DNA of 17,127 nucleotides from TWA4 sp051879195 (GTDB lineage: Bacteria; Bacillota; Clostridia; Lachnospirales; Lachnospiraceae), in the NCBI GenBank assembly GCA_051879195.1, contig JBJELO010000065.1:1-17127 (forward strand), read 5' to 3'. Below the pieces are notes generated by a model that was not told where the DNA came from, did not search any database, and worked only from the letters and a program-made list of their open reading frames with translations. Positions 6,673-14,262 of this stretch are shown one piece after another. Made by a program: the position numbers and the translations under genes. The stretch's first letter is position 1, and each line of letters starts with the position of its first letter.

Positions 6673-7626
6673 TTAATGTCTGACCACTGTCACCGGCAGA
6701 TCATACGCACTGATCCAGTGTTCGATCTGATCCAGTTCCCGGGCAGAAAGAGACGGATCACCTTTTATCTGATATTCCATTCCCAGCTGTCTGTATTTAT
6801 TGACGCCCATCTTGTGATAGGGAAGCAGATCAATTCCCTTAAAATTATCGTAATCCTGATATGGAGTAAGCAGTCTGACAATTCCTTCAATATCCTCCTG
6901 CCTGTCATTGACTCCTTTTAACAGCGGCATCCTGATTTTGACATTTTTGTTGTTTCCCAGAAGCCATTTTACGTTATCCAGAATCAGTTCGTTTCTGACT
7001 CCTGTCCATTCATAATGACGCTCTGAATTAATATGCTTCAGGTCAAACAGGAAAAGATCTACAAACGGAGCAAGCATCTTCAGATTCTCCGGCTTTACAT
7101 AACCGCATGTTTCTATTGCAGTATTTACACCGTTTCTTTTACACGCGTCCAGAAGACTGGCTGCCGCTTCCGGCTGACTCGTTACCTCGCCGCCGCCAAG
7201 GGTTACACCGCCTCCCGACATCATGTAAAAATCTTTATCCTCCATTACAATATCCAGCAGTTCAGATATCGTTTTCTCTTCTCCCATGATACTCAGAGCC
7301 TTAACCAGACAGGCTGATTCGCATGCCCGGCATCCGATGCATTTTTTATCCCGGTTGATCCGGTGCTTCCCCGTGTCCGGTGATATCCCATGGATACCAA
7401 CCGGACACACATCAACACATCTATGGCAGTTTACACACATGTCTGTTTTAAACATTATCCTGTATTTTCGTTCCAATCCTTCCGGATTTGCACACCATTT
7501 ACATCTGAGCGGACATCCCTGAAAGAAAATCAGTGTTCTGACACCCGGACCGTCAAACATGTTATATTTCTGTACATTAAAAATGACTGCCTTTCGTTCA
7601 ATATTTTCATTCTGTACTTCGCTCAT
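6673..7626 (-). CDS. cutD: Choline TMA-lyase activating enzyme (radical SAM activase)
   Basis: Uses S-adenosylmethionine and a reduced [4Fe-4S] cluster to abstract hydrogen from the CutC glycine and make the active glycyl radical. The 317-residue protein has the radical-SAM motif GCPLRCKWC (Cys38, Cys42, Cys45). Two ferredoxin-like cluster motifs follow: Cys64/67/70/74 (CVNCHRCVDVC) and Cys96/99/102/106 (CIGCRACESAC). This is the usual architecture for activases of the CutC/glycerol dehydratase branch. SGGGVTLGGGEV is a SAM-binding segment. It lies 29 bases downstream of cutC, so both are made from one transcript. Confidence 0.97.
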   Translation of the reverse strand: MSEVQNENIERKAVIFNVQKYNMFDGPGVRTLIFFQGCPLRCKWCANPEGLERKYRIMFKTDMCVNCHRCVDVCPVGIHGISPDTGKHRINRDKKCIGCRACESACLVKALSIMGEEKTISELLDIVMEDKDFYMMSGGGVTLGGGEVTSQPEAAASLLDACKRNGVNTAIETCGYVKPENLKMLAPFVDLFLFDLKHINSERHYEWTGVRNELILDNVKWLLGNNKNVKIRMPLLKGVNDRQEDIEGIVRLLTPYQDYDNFKGIDLLPYHKMGVNKYRQLGMEYQIKGDPSLSARELDQIEHWISAYDLPVTVVRH

Positions 7627-7655
7627 AAATAAACTCCTTAACCTGGATACTGTTT

Positions 7656-10238
7656 TTAAATTTTTGTCAGCATGGTTCTGCTGATGATTTCATCCTGAAC
7701 ATCTTTGCATAATTCTGTGAAGAATGCACTGTATCCTGCAACACGCACCACCAGATCTCTGTGACTGTCCGGATCTTTCTGTGCATCCAGCATTGCCTGA
7801 TTGTCCACATAGTTAAACTGCATTTCACCATTACCATACATGCTGGCTGTACGCAGCAGCGTGATCAGACCCTGTTCCCCTTCCGGTGTATCCAGGAGTC
7901 CGGGCATCAGCTTGAAGTTATGTACCATACCGATATTCATATTGTCATTGGCCATCTTGGATACGGATTTGATAATGGCTGTCGGTCCCTTATAGTCTGC
8001 TCCCTGAGTCGGGCTGATACCATCTGACAGGGGTTTCCATGCTTTTCTTCCGTTGGCAGACGCGCCTGTCATCATACCGAAGGGTGTATTATTGGAAATA
8101 GACAGGGTACCATGGCTTAACCTGGAATATAATGTCTTATACTTTCTATGCTCATGTTCTGTATACTGAATAATATCCGAGCAGATATTGTCTGCATAAT
8201 CATCATCATTGCCATACTTGGGAGCATCCAGGCAGTCTCTTCTGATCTGCTCATAACCTTCAAAATCTGCAAGCAATGCCTGATTCAGCTGCTCCAGTGT
8301 ATATTTTTTATCCTCAAATACCAGTTTCTTGATGGCTGCCATGGAATCTGCATAAGTTGCAAGTCCTGACCATACGACACCCGGTCCGTAATTATACATT
8401 GCACCGCCGGACTCCACACCGTATCCTTTTTCCATACATCCTTCATACATGATGGACATCAGGGGTTTCGGTGCCAGTTCTCTGTGTACTCTCTGTGAGA
8501 TAACGGTCATGACATCGGTCCATTTTGTAATATAATCGATCTGATTTTTAACCGCACGGTCAAACTCTTCATAAGTTTTATACTGTGTGAGCGGTCCTTC
8601 GTCAGGTGTAACCTGTTTTCCGTACCAGAGCGGAACCCCGTGGTTCAACGTAAGTTCAATTGCAATGGGCCACTGTGTATAGGAGGTTGAGGTCCACTGG
8701 TATAATCTTCCTGCTTTCTGCGGCTCAACACATCCCATAAGGCAGTAGTCTCTGGCATCTTCTATGGACACTCCCTTTGCAAGCATCATTTTGATATGGG
8801 TATCATCAAAATGGCACGCAGGGAATCCCATACCTGCACGGACAACATCTACAATCTTGCGCAGATATTTTTCCGGAGATTTATTGTGGATACGGCAGGC
8901 AAGAGAAGGCTGATAGATTTTCGTATGTCTTACCGCATCCATGAGAAGATAGGTAAGATCATTGGTTGCATCGGAACCGGAACGTGTACATCCGCCGACA
9001 CACATATTTACAAATGGCTGATATCCTGCAAAGAACTTGGATGCATCTTCGGATGTTACCCACATCATCTCGGACATTTTAATCAGCATACAGCTTGCCA
9101 GTTCGAATGCTTCATAATCGTTCATACGTCCCGAGTCAATATCTGCACGATAGAACGGGTACATGTACTGATCCACACGTCCGATGGACATTCCTGTCTG
9201 ATTTTCTTCAACCGGCAGCAGTGATTCAATGGTCCATACAGCCTGAATGGCTTCCCAGAAAGTTTCCGGTTTATATTTGGGAACTCTTGCATTAACCTCG
9301 GCAATCTTTTCCAGTTCCGCTTTCCGCTGCATATTGGTCTCTTTTGCTGCCAGCTGGCGTGCATAATCGGAAAGACGCTGAGCGTAGATCATAACACCTT
9401 CTGTGGTATCGATTACTGATTTATAGAAATAAATCTTATCAATATCTTCCGGATTGGTATAACTCAGATGATTCAGTGCTTCCTTTGCCTCATTCTGAAT
9501 ATCGATCATACCTTTTTTCATGGTAATCACATCATATCCGGGATTGGAATCTCCGCCGCCGTTTAATGCATGGTAGGAACAGTCAGATACGAAAGATTCT
9601 CCGGACAGTTCCCATCCGCCGCATTCACGGTACTGGTCTTCACAATATTCATCCACTGATTTTCCTTCCCAGAACGGGAAAAGTACATCAGTCATATATT
9701 TTTTATCTTCTTCTGAAACATAGAACGGATCCTGATCACGGGTGCCGATTGTATCCAGTTCTTTCTTCATCCATCTCCATGAAATATCCGGAGCAAATGC
9801 ACCGGCTCTCGGCGCTCCTGTCGGATTTCCGACAATCAGCTCATTTTCCTGGATTACAAGGGGTGCCGTCTCACAGCAATAACGAAAACTCTTTCCGCGA
9901 AGCAGAATTCGGGGCATTCCCGGATTTTCCTTATAAATTTTGGTTATAGCCTTCGCACGATGTATGGTTATAGACGGTTTCCATTTCATATACTGTTTTT
10001 TCAGAGCAAGAATGCGCTCAGTGGGACCATCCGGTATCGAAGTTCCGTGATTTGGAGTCCCTGCATATCCTTCACAGCATCCTGTATTGCATTCTGTACC
10101 GCATGATGCAGCTGCAGATTCTTTTTTTGCAATCTGGTCGCTGACTCCCTGAAACATTTTCTGAATCGCATCACGCTCTTCCGGAGTCATATTTTTAGTC
10201 GCTTCCGCAAGTTTCGCAGAAAATTCACGAATATCCAA
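7656..10238 (-). CDS. cutC: Choline trimethylamine-lyase, glycyl radical enzyme
   Basis: Cleaves choline to trimethylamine and acetaldehyde in the microcompartment lumen. Of 860 residues, the C-terminal RVAGYSAFF carries the radical glycine Gly835. The active-site loop MGCVEPQ holds Cys503 and Glu505; Tyr222 and Asp230 lie in SYHALNGGGD, Phe409 in QPFVNM, and Thr516 and Tyr520 in YQWTSTSY. These match the choline-binding residues I recall for Desulfovibrio CutC at a constant 14-residue offset. That separates it from glycerol or propanediol dehydratases. Residues 1 to about 40 are an extra helical segment (probable encapsulation peptide), then a cysteine-rich linker SCGTECNTGCC (Cys46, 50, 54, 55). 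The start is TTG, with AGAGAGG about 9 bases upstream; no ATG occurs before residue 17. Confidence 0.98.
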   Translation of the reverse strand: MDIREFSAKLAEATKNMTPEERDAIQKMFQGVSDQIAKKESAAASCGTECNTGCCEGYAGTPNHGTSIPDGPTERILALKKQYMKWKPSITIHRAKAITKIYKENPGMPRILLRGKSFRYCCETAPLVIQENELIVGNPTGAPRAGAFAPDISWRWMKKELDTIGTRDQDPFYVSEEDKKYMTDVLFPFWEGKSVDEYCEDQYRECGGWELSGESFVSDCSYHALNGGGDSNPGYDVITMKKGMIDIQNEAKEALNHLSYTNPEDIDKIYFYKSVIDTTEGVMIYAQRLSDYARQLAAKETNMQRKAELEKIAEVNARVPKYKPETFWEAIQAVWTIESLLPVEENQTGMSIGRVDQYMYPFYRADIDSGRMNDYEAFELASCMLIKMSEMMWVTSEDASKFFAGYQPFVNMCVGGCTRSGSDATNDLTYLLMDAVRHTKIYQPSLACRIHNKSPEKYLRKIVDVVRAGMGFPACHFDDTHIKMMLAKGVSIEDARDYCLMGCVEPQKAGRLYQWTSTSYTQWPIAIELTLNHGVPLWYGKQVTPDEGPLTQYKTYEEFDRAVKNQIDYITKWTDVMTVISQRVHRELAPKPLMSIMYEGCMEKGYGVESGGAMYNYGPGVVWSGLATYADSMAAIKKLVFEDKKYTLEQLNQALLADFEGYEQIRRDCLDAPKYGNDDDYADNICSDIIQYTEHEHRKYKTLYSRLSHGTLSISNNTPFGMMTGASANGRKAWKPLSDGISPTQGADYKGPTAIIKSVSKMANDNMNIGMVHNFKLMPGLLDTPEGEQGLITLLRTASMYGNGEMQFNYVDNQAMLDAQKDPDSHRDLVVRVAGYSAFFTELCKDVQDEIISRTMLTKI

Positions 10239-10269
10239 ATTATATACCTCTCTTTCTTTTACTGATTTT

Positions 10270-11760
10270 TCATTTCATTTTGTTTCCGCCGGAGAAAATC
10301 GCATCATTCAGCAGACGCTGAAGCAATTCCGCTCCTTTTATGCGTTCTGCCATATGTTTTTCCTGCAGTTCCGTCATTTTTTCACTGCAGTGTCTTCTCA
10401 TGTAATCACTGTTTCGTATTCCTTTACCCACAGTACGGATATACACCAGGTTCATCGGTGATACATTTTCCGATGTGACTCCCTGTCCTGCCGCACCGCT
10501 TCCAAGTGTCATGGATGGAAACAGTTCCGTGGTCACTCCCATGCTGCCCAGAGCAGCCGGTGTATTAACCAGAACTCTGGCTACCGGTTTTTTCAGCGCA
10601 AACTGACGTATTACGTGTTCATCCCTCGAATGAATCACCAAAGTGTGTCCATTATTCCTGCTGAACAAAAGCTCTATACATTTTTCGCAGGCATCTTTCC
10701 AGTCATCTTCGATATAATAGGCAAGTACCGGACACAGTTTCTCACGATTATACGGATTATCACTTAATGCATATTTCCCTTCTGCAATCAGCATTTTCAC
10801 ATCTGATCCCACCGAAAACCCGGCTCTTGCTGCCAGGCGTTTTGCTGATATTCCGACAAATTCCGCATTCATGCTCCCATCAGGATTGTACAGCAGTGTT
10901 CCCAGCCGGACAGATTCCTCTTCGCTCATGAAATATGCGCCCTGTCTGATCAGTTCTCTCCTTACCTCCGGCTCAATACATCTTTCAACTACAATGGATT
11001 GTTCCGCAGCAGATACCATCCCGTAATCAAAGGTTTTGCTCTCGATCACATCGCTGACCGCCTGCCTGATATCTGCTGTTCTTTCGATAAATGCCGGTCC
11101 GTTTCCGCTTCCTCCATAGATCAGCGGTTTACCCGACCGATTGATCATATCCAGAAACGCAGGGACACCGGTATTTAAAATCATATTCACTTCCGGATGT
11201 GTAATCAGAACCTTTGTTCCTTCTCTGTCCACCGTATGTAAATAAGCTATGCCATGCTCCGGAAGACCACAGGCACGGGCGGCTTCGATCAGAATGTCCA
11301 GCGTTTTGCTGATTGTCTTTTTCGCTCTGGGATGGGGAGCAAAGATAATGGCATTTCCGGATTTTACTGCAATCACAGCATTAAAAATCGTCGTGGATAC
11401 CGGACTTGTAGACGGTACCAGTGCAGTAATAATTCCCAGCGGTACCCCGACTTTCATCGTGGACCGGCTTTCATCCGTAATGAAACCTACGCATCTCATA
11501 TCCTTTATCTGAGTTCTCACCGCTTCACACACAAAATAGTTTTTTGCGATTTTATCTTCTGTCCTGCCGTATCCCGTCTCTTCATGCGACATCCACGCCA
11601 GATCAGCCAAATGCGGAAGTACTGCATCCAGCATGCCTTCCACAATATGATTCAGTTTTTCCTGTGAGAATTCAGCAAGCTGTTTCTTTGCCGCGGCTGC
11701 ATTTTCAGCCAGGATTCTTGCTTCCTGGATGGAGATCAGATCATTATCAATCACTTTCAC
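10270..11760 (-). CDS. Aldehyde dehydrogenase-like protein lacking catalytic Cys (probable pseudoenzyme)
   Basis: Clear homologue of CoA-acylating aldehyde dehydrogenases such as the protein at 731..2332, and of similar length (496 residues) apart from the missing C-terminal linker. Key residues are changed. The catalytic-cysteine motif GTICASEQ is GMVSAAEQ here, with Ser250 (codon at 11011..11013) in place of Cys, and the oxyanion asparagine in PSTNPTST is Ser119 (PSTSPVST). The frame is intact and the fold motifs are well kept (FAPHPRAKK, SGNGPAFIERTAD). It is therefore maintained by selection but unlikely to be a dehydrogenase. It may be structural, scaffold CutC, or regulate the active paralogue (inference). 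GTG start with AAGGAG 6 bases upstream. The C-terminus (AERIKGAELLQRLLNDAIF) is amphipathic and could bind the shell. Confidence 0.9.
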   Translation of the reverse strand: MKVIDNDLISIQEARILAENAAAAKKQLAEFSQEKLNHIVEGMLDAVLPHLADLAWMSHEETGYGRTEDKIAKNYFVCEAVRTQIKDMRCVGFITDESRSTMKVGVPLGIITALVPSTSPVSTTIFNAVIAVKSGNAIIFAPHPRAKKTISKTLDILIEAARACGLPEHGIAYLHTVDREGTKVLITHPEVNMILNTGVPAFLDMINRSGKPLIYGGSGNGPAFIERTADIRQAVSDVIESKTFDYGMVSAAEQSIVVERCIEPEVRRELIRQGAYFMSEEESVRLGTLLYNPDGSMNAEFVGISAKRLAARAGFSVGSDVKMLIAEGKYALSDNPYNREKLCPVLAYYIEDDWKDACEKCIELLFSRNNGHTLVIHSRDEHVIRQFALKKPVARVLVNTPAALGSMGVTTELFPSMTLGSGAAGQGVTSENVSPMNLVYIRTVGKGIRNSDYMRRHCSEKMTELQEKHMAERIKGAELLQRLLNDAIFSGGNKMK

Positions 11761-11783
11761 ATTGTCTCCTTCCGCGTGCTATC

Positions 11784-12095
11784 TCAGTCTTTATACGGGA
11801 GAAGATTTTCCAGTCGATAACGTTCTGTAATCTTGTACAGATCCGGATGCGGGCTTGGTATCACCACATAACTGTGCAGTTTTCCATTCATATCCTCAAC
11901 AGCTTTTACTCCGGCATCTACCGCACTCTGACAGGCTGACACATCTCCGGCAACCAGCACAGATATATATCCCGATGCAGTATTTTCATAACCTACCAGT
12001 TCCACATCTGCTGCCTTTACCATTGCATCAGCCGCTTCCAGAACAAATACCAGGCCAAACGTCTCTATCATTCCTAAAGCACTATATTTCGCCAT
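11784..12095 (-). CDS. BMC-H shell protein with altered edge residue
   Basis: Hexameric BMC-domain shell subunit of 103 residues: ALGMIETFGLVFVLEAADAM, then the pore-loop region AGDVSACQSAVDAG, then YVVIPSPHPDLYK. The usual edge lysine of the ETKG motif is Phe13 here. A GAGAGGT site lies about 8 bases before the ATG. It follows the first BMC-H gene by 18 bases and precedes the pseudo-aldehyde dehydrogenase. BMC-H identity is firm; whether it tiles into the main facet is uncertain because of the altered edge. Confidence 0.93.
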   Translation of the reverse strand: MAKYSALGMIETFGLVFVLEAADAMVKAADVELVGYENTASGYISVLVAGDVSACQSAVDAGVKAVEDMNGKLHSYVVIPSPHPDLYKITERYRLENLLPYKD

Positions 12096-12113
12096 ATGTC
12101 TTACCTCTCAAAA

Positions 12114-12413
12114 TTAATAAATATCCACATCGTGACATGATACAATATCGCCGATAATACGAATCGGTCTCGGTATTACATTTGAAGCTGTTACTGTACC
12201 GATCTGTTCTGCGGCTCTCTTCCCTGCCTCTACAGCAGCCCGGCAGGCTGCCACATCACCTTTCACCAGAATCGTCACCAGAGTGGAACCCACATTCTCA
12301 TATGAAACCAGTTCCACATCCGCAGCCTTCAGCATTTTGTCACAGGCTTCCAGCGCAGGAACCATACCCAGAGTTTCCAGCATGCCCAAAGCTTCATCAC
12401 CGTAATATCTCAT
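12114..12413 (-). CDS. BMC-H shell protein, first gene of the choline operon
   Basis: Hexameric BMC-domain subunit of 99 residues from the ATG at 12413. AGGAGG 6 bases upstream and the normal BMC start (DEALGMLETLGMV) support this start over a longer frame beginning at 12515, which would overlap the -35 box. It has the core KMLKAADVELVSYENVG and pore-loop region KGDVAACRAAVEAG, and ends ASNVIPRPIRIIG with a short tail. The edge lysine of ETKG is Leu15. It is the first gene after the operon promoter, with a leader of roughly 65 bases. Confidence 0.93.
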   Translation of the reverse strand: MRYYGDEALGMLETLGMVPALEACDKMLKAADVELVSYENVGSTLVTILVKGDVAACRAAVEAGKRAAEQIGTVTASNVIPRPIRIIGDIVSCHDVDIY

Positions 12414-12700
12414 TGTTTCCTCCTCCCTTTTTCCATGGTGGCCTTCATAAAAAGTATCCATAAAATTGGTTATCTGTTGGTTCAATCCTATCATTTCCCT
12501 AACGGTCAAAGTCAATATTGTCTGATTTACTCTTTTTTTTCGTTTATTTTTGTGTATTTTTTACATCGCTTTTTTGACTTAAAATGAATTCAGCAAAAAA
12601 AGACACATTCCATGCAATAAATTCATTCTTTTTTTCATTTTTTTCACAAACAGTACTCTCCCCTTTAGGGAAATCTTTACCGAAAGCTGCTGTTGTTTTC
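12414..12700. other. Non-coding region between DUF4125 gene and choline operon
   Basis: Very AT-rich with several T-runs. It contains the operon promoter and leader. An 8-base inverted repeat, AATGAATT (12583..12590) with AATTCATT (12620..12627), is separated by 29 bases. A short CCCTTTAGGG palindrome lies at 12661..12670. I see no convincing GC-rich terminator for the upstream three-gene unit, so some read-through into the choline operon is possible. A short frame at 12544..12729 is probably not a gene. Confidence 0.6.
12485..12515 (-). promoter_or_regulatory. Promoter of the main choline/BMC operon, long spacer
   Basis: On the minus strand, TTGACT (12510..12515) is a -35 box and TAGGAT (12485..12490) a -10 box, with a 19-base spacer. 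That is longer than the optimal 17 and typical of promoters activated by DNA-distorting MerR-type regulators. The segment is alignable base by base with the promoter at 15285..15316 (shared TTGACTTT, AGGG, AAATGATA, ATNGAACC). No such gene is in the window. It sits upstream of the first BMC-H gene and downstream of the DUF4125 gene. Confidence 0.7.
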
Positions 12701-13297
12701 TCAACCGGCTGTCTCATTTTCCAGTTCAATTATTTTTTCATAGATCATTCCTACCGGATTACACCGTTTTTCAAGATGTCTGATAACATCCTGACATGCC
12801 AGACAAAGCGTATCCTCTGACCATGTTTTCAATTCTCCGGAAAAATAGAGTCTGATAGAAGCGCCTGTATCATTACCGTACGGATCTCTTCCCGCCGAAA
12901 GCAGATTTGGATAATGCTGTCTGACCAGTTCATAGCATGTCATAAACGCAGCTGTCATTGCTTCCACCAGTCCCGCCTTCTTCTCACTGACTTCCGGTAA
13001 ATATGGTTTCAGTTCTCTCAGAAAATAACTCTGATCTGTTTCTTCCATCATCCATGCATACTTTTCTGCAGCCATATTCCGATTTTCCCTGACTGCCCGC
13101 CGGATATCTTCCTGATACCGTTTCAATGTATGAATTCCGAAAATGGAATGCTGCGCGAAACGCATTATATAAAACGTGCGGAAATCATCCTGGCAGGAAG
13201 CACGCTCTCCAACGTTTTTCACGTTGGAAAACATGGCATATTCTTTTAAAATAATCTGCTCCACCAGCTCATGTTTTATGGTTTTATCTGTATTCAT
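12701..13297 (-). CDS. DUF4125 family protein
   Basis: A 198-residue protein with the features I recall of DUF4125, a family of unknown function: an N-terminal helical segment (LVEQIILKEYAMFSNV), then ASCQDDFRTFYIMR, then a stretch with NMAAEKYAWMMEETDQ. There is no signal peptide, membrane helix or DNA-binding motif. ATG with AAGGAGG 8 bases upstream. It is the last gene of a three-gene unit (TPR, DUF4037, DUF4125) just upstream of the choline operon and in the same direction. Late cysteines and histidine (LCLACQDVIRHLEKRC) could bind metal, which is speculative. Function unknown. Confidence 0.85.
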   Translation of the reverse strand: MNTDKTIKHELVEQIILKEYAMFSNVKNVGERASCQDDFRTFYIMRFAQHSIFGIHTLKRYQEDIRRAVRENRNMAAEKYAWMMEETDQSYFLRELKPYLPEVSEKKAGLVEAMTAAFMTCYELVRQHYPNLLSAGRDPYGNDTGASIRLYFSGELKTWSEDTLCLACQDVIRHLEKRCNPVGMIYEKIIELENETAG

Positions 13298-13323
13298 GGT
13301 TATATCCTCCTTCCTTTTTTCAT

Positions 13324-14262
13324 CTATTCACAATCTGCCAGCACATGCATTTCCCGCAGTCTTTCATCACGAATTTCCGTCATAACAGACTGTCCATGAA
13401 CTTCCAGAAAATCACTCGTGCTGGATGAATAGCCTTTTTTTCGGAGAGTATCTGCAGCTTCATTGCAGATATTCTCTATCAATATTCGTTTTCTTAAAAC
13501 ATTTTCCGCCCTGTCCTCCATGCGGATAAATACCTTTAAATCATTTATAACAGTGCACAGCTCCTGCAATTTCTCAGCTTCACGGAATGCCCATTTATAA
13601 TAGGGCATATATTTTTTATTCAGCAGGTAAACAACCTGAAGCGTTGCTTTCACAAATTCACCGGCTGCCAGATATGCCCCGCCCCATTCTTCCCTGCGGC
13701 AGCAGCGAATATAATTATACTGGCCGCTCTGCCCCATAATCACTAGCTTTGCCGCCAGCTTTTTCCGGATCACATCCTCCGGATAATAGGAAAGCAGCTG
13801 ATTTCTTCTGGATGTAAACTCACCATACGGATCCTCAAATATCTCACCATTGGTGGCAGTAGATAAAAAACTCTGTGGAATCCGGAGCCATTCCATCGCA
13901 TCTTCCGGCATATGTGTGATACCGGTATATTTCCGATAAAAACCCTCTATTGTCATGATTCCCCGCCTGCTCATCATCTGCTTCGATCTGTTTCTGGAAT
14001 ACCCTTTATATTCTTCCGGCAGTGATGCATATGCACTCTCAAATGCTCTTTTATTTTTCTGATAGAGTGCTTCCGGAATCCAGATGCAAAAATCAGGTCC
14101 AAAATCATGATCCTGAGACACATCATCATCATATCCGTAACATTCCGATCCTTCTCCCACCAGACCTGCTGCAATATAGTTACGAAATTCTTCCAATCCA
14201 CAGGACAGCATCTGCGCTTTACAGGTTTCATAATATTCACGGGATAATTGCATTCCTTTCAT
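13324..14262 (-). CDS. DUF4037 nucleotidyltransferase-like protein
   Basis: A 312-residue protein whose N-terminus has the DUF4037 signature VGEGSECYGYDDDVSQDHD: Gly38/Ser39 followed by Asp45-47 and the DHD triad at 51-53. This is the GS...DxD arrangement of the nucleotidyltransferase superfamily, so transfer of a nucleotide to a protein or small molecule is plausible but unproven. The C-terminal two thirds is helical (CRREEWGGAYLAAGEFVKA, FREAEKLQELCTVINDLKVF), resembling substrate-binding helical domains of such enzymes. Its ATG overlaps the TPR gene stop by 4 bases (ATGA), so the two are translationally coupled. The linkage with TPR and DUF4125 suggests one functional module. Confidence 0.85.
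   Translation of the reverse strand: MKGMQLSREYYETCKAQMLSCGLEEFRNYIAAGLVGEGSECYGYDDDVSQDHDFGPDFCIWIPEALYQKNKRAFESAYASLPEEYKGYSRNRSKQMMSRRGIMTIEGFYRKYTGITHMPEDAMEWLRIPQSFLSTATNGEIFEDPYGEFTSRRNQLLSYYPEDVIRKKLAAKLVIMGQSGQYNYIRCCRREEWGGAYLAAGEFVKATLQVVYLLNKKYMPYYKWAFREAEKLQELCTVINDLKVFIRMEDRAENVLRKRILIENICNEAADTLRKKGYSSSTSDFLEVHGQSVMTEIRDERLREMHVLADCE

Noticed and set aside
7656..10238. Glycerol or propanediol dehydratase as alternative identity of the glycyl radical enzyme
   Set aside because: Choline-site residues Tyr222, Asp230, Phe409, Thr516 and Tyr520 are all present with the spacing of CutC, and the accessory genes fit a choline locus.
12414..12515. N-terminal extension of the first BMC-H gene up to 12515
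   Set aside because: The extension would start inside the -35 box; AGGAGG and the normal BMC start place the start at 12413.
12583..12627. Terminator formed by the AATGAATT/AATTCATT inverted repeat
   Set aside because: The stem is only 8 AT-rich pairs with a 29-base loop, and the T-run lies on the wrong side for the minus-strand transcript.
12544..12729. A 61-codon minus-strand frame after the DUF4125 gene
   Set aside because: It starts inside the DUF4125 gene, has no good ribosome site and a low-complexity Lys/Asn/Glu-rich translation that reflects AT-rich DNA.
12701..13297. TetR-type regulator reading of the helical protein before the operon
   Set aside because: No helix-turn-helix is visible at the N-terminus, and ASCQDDFRTFYIMR fits DUF4125 instead.
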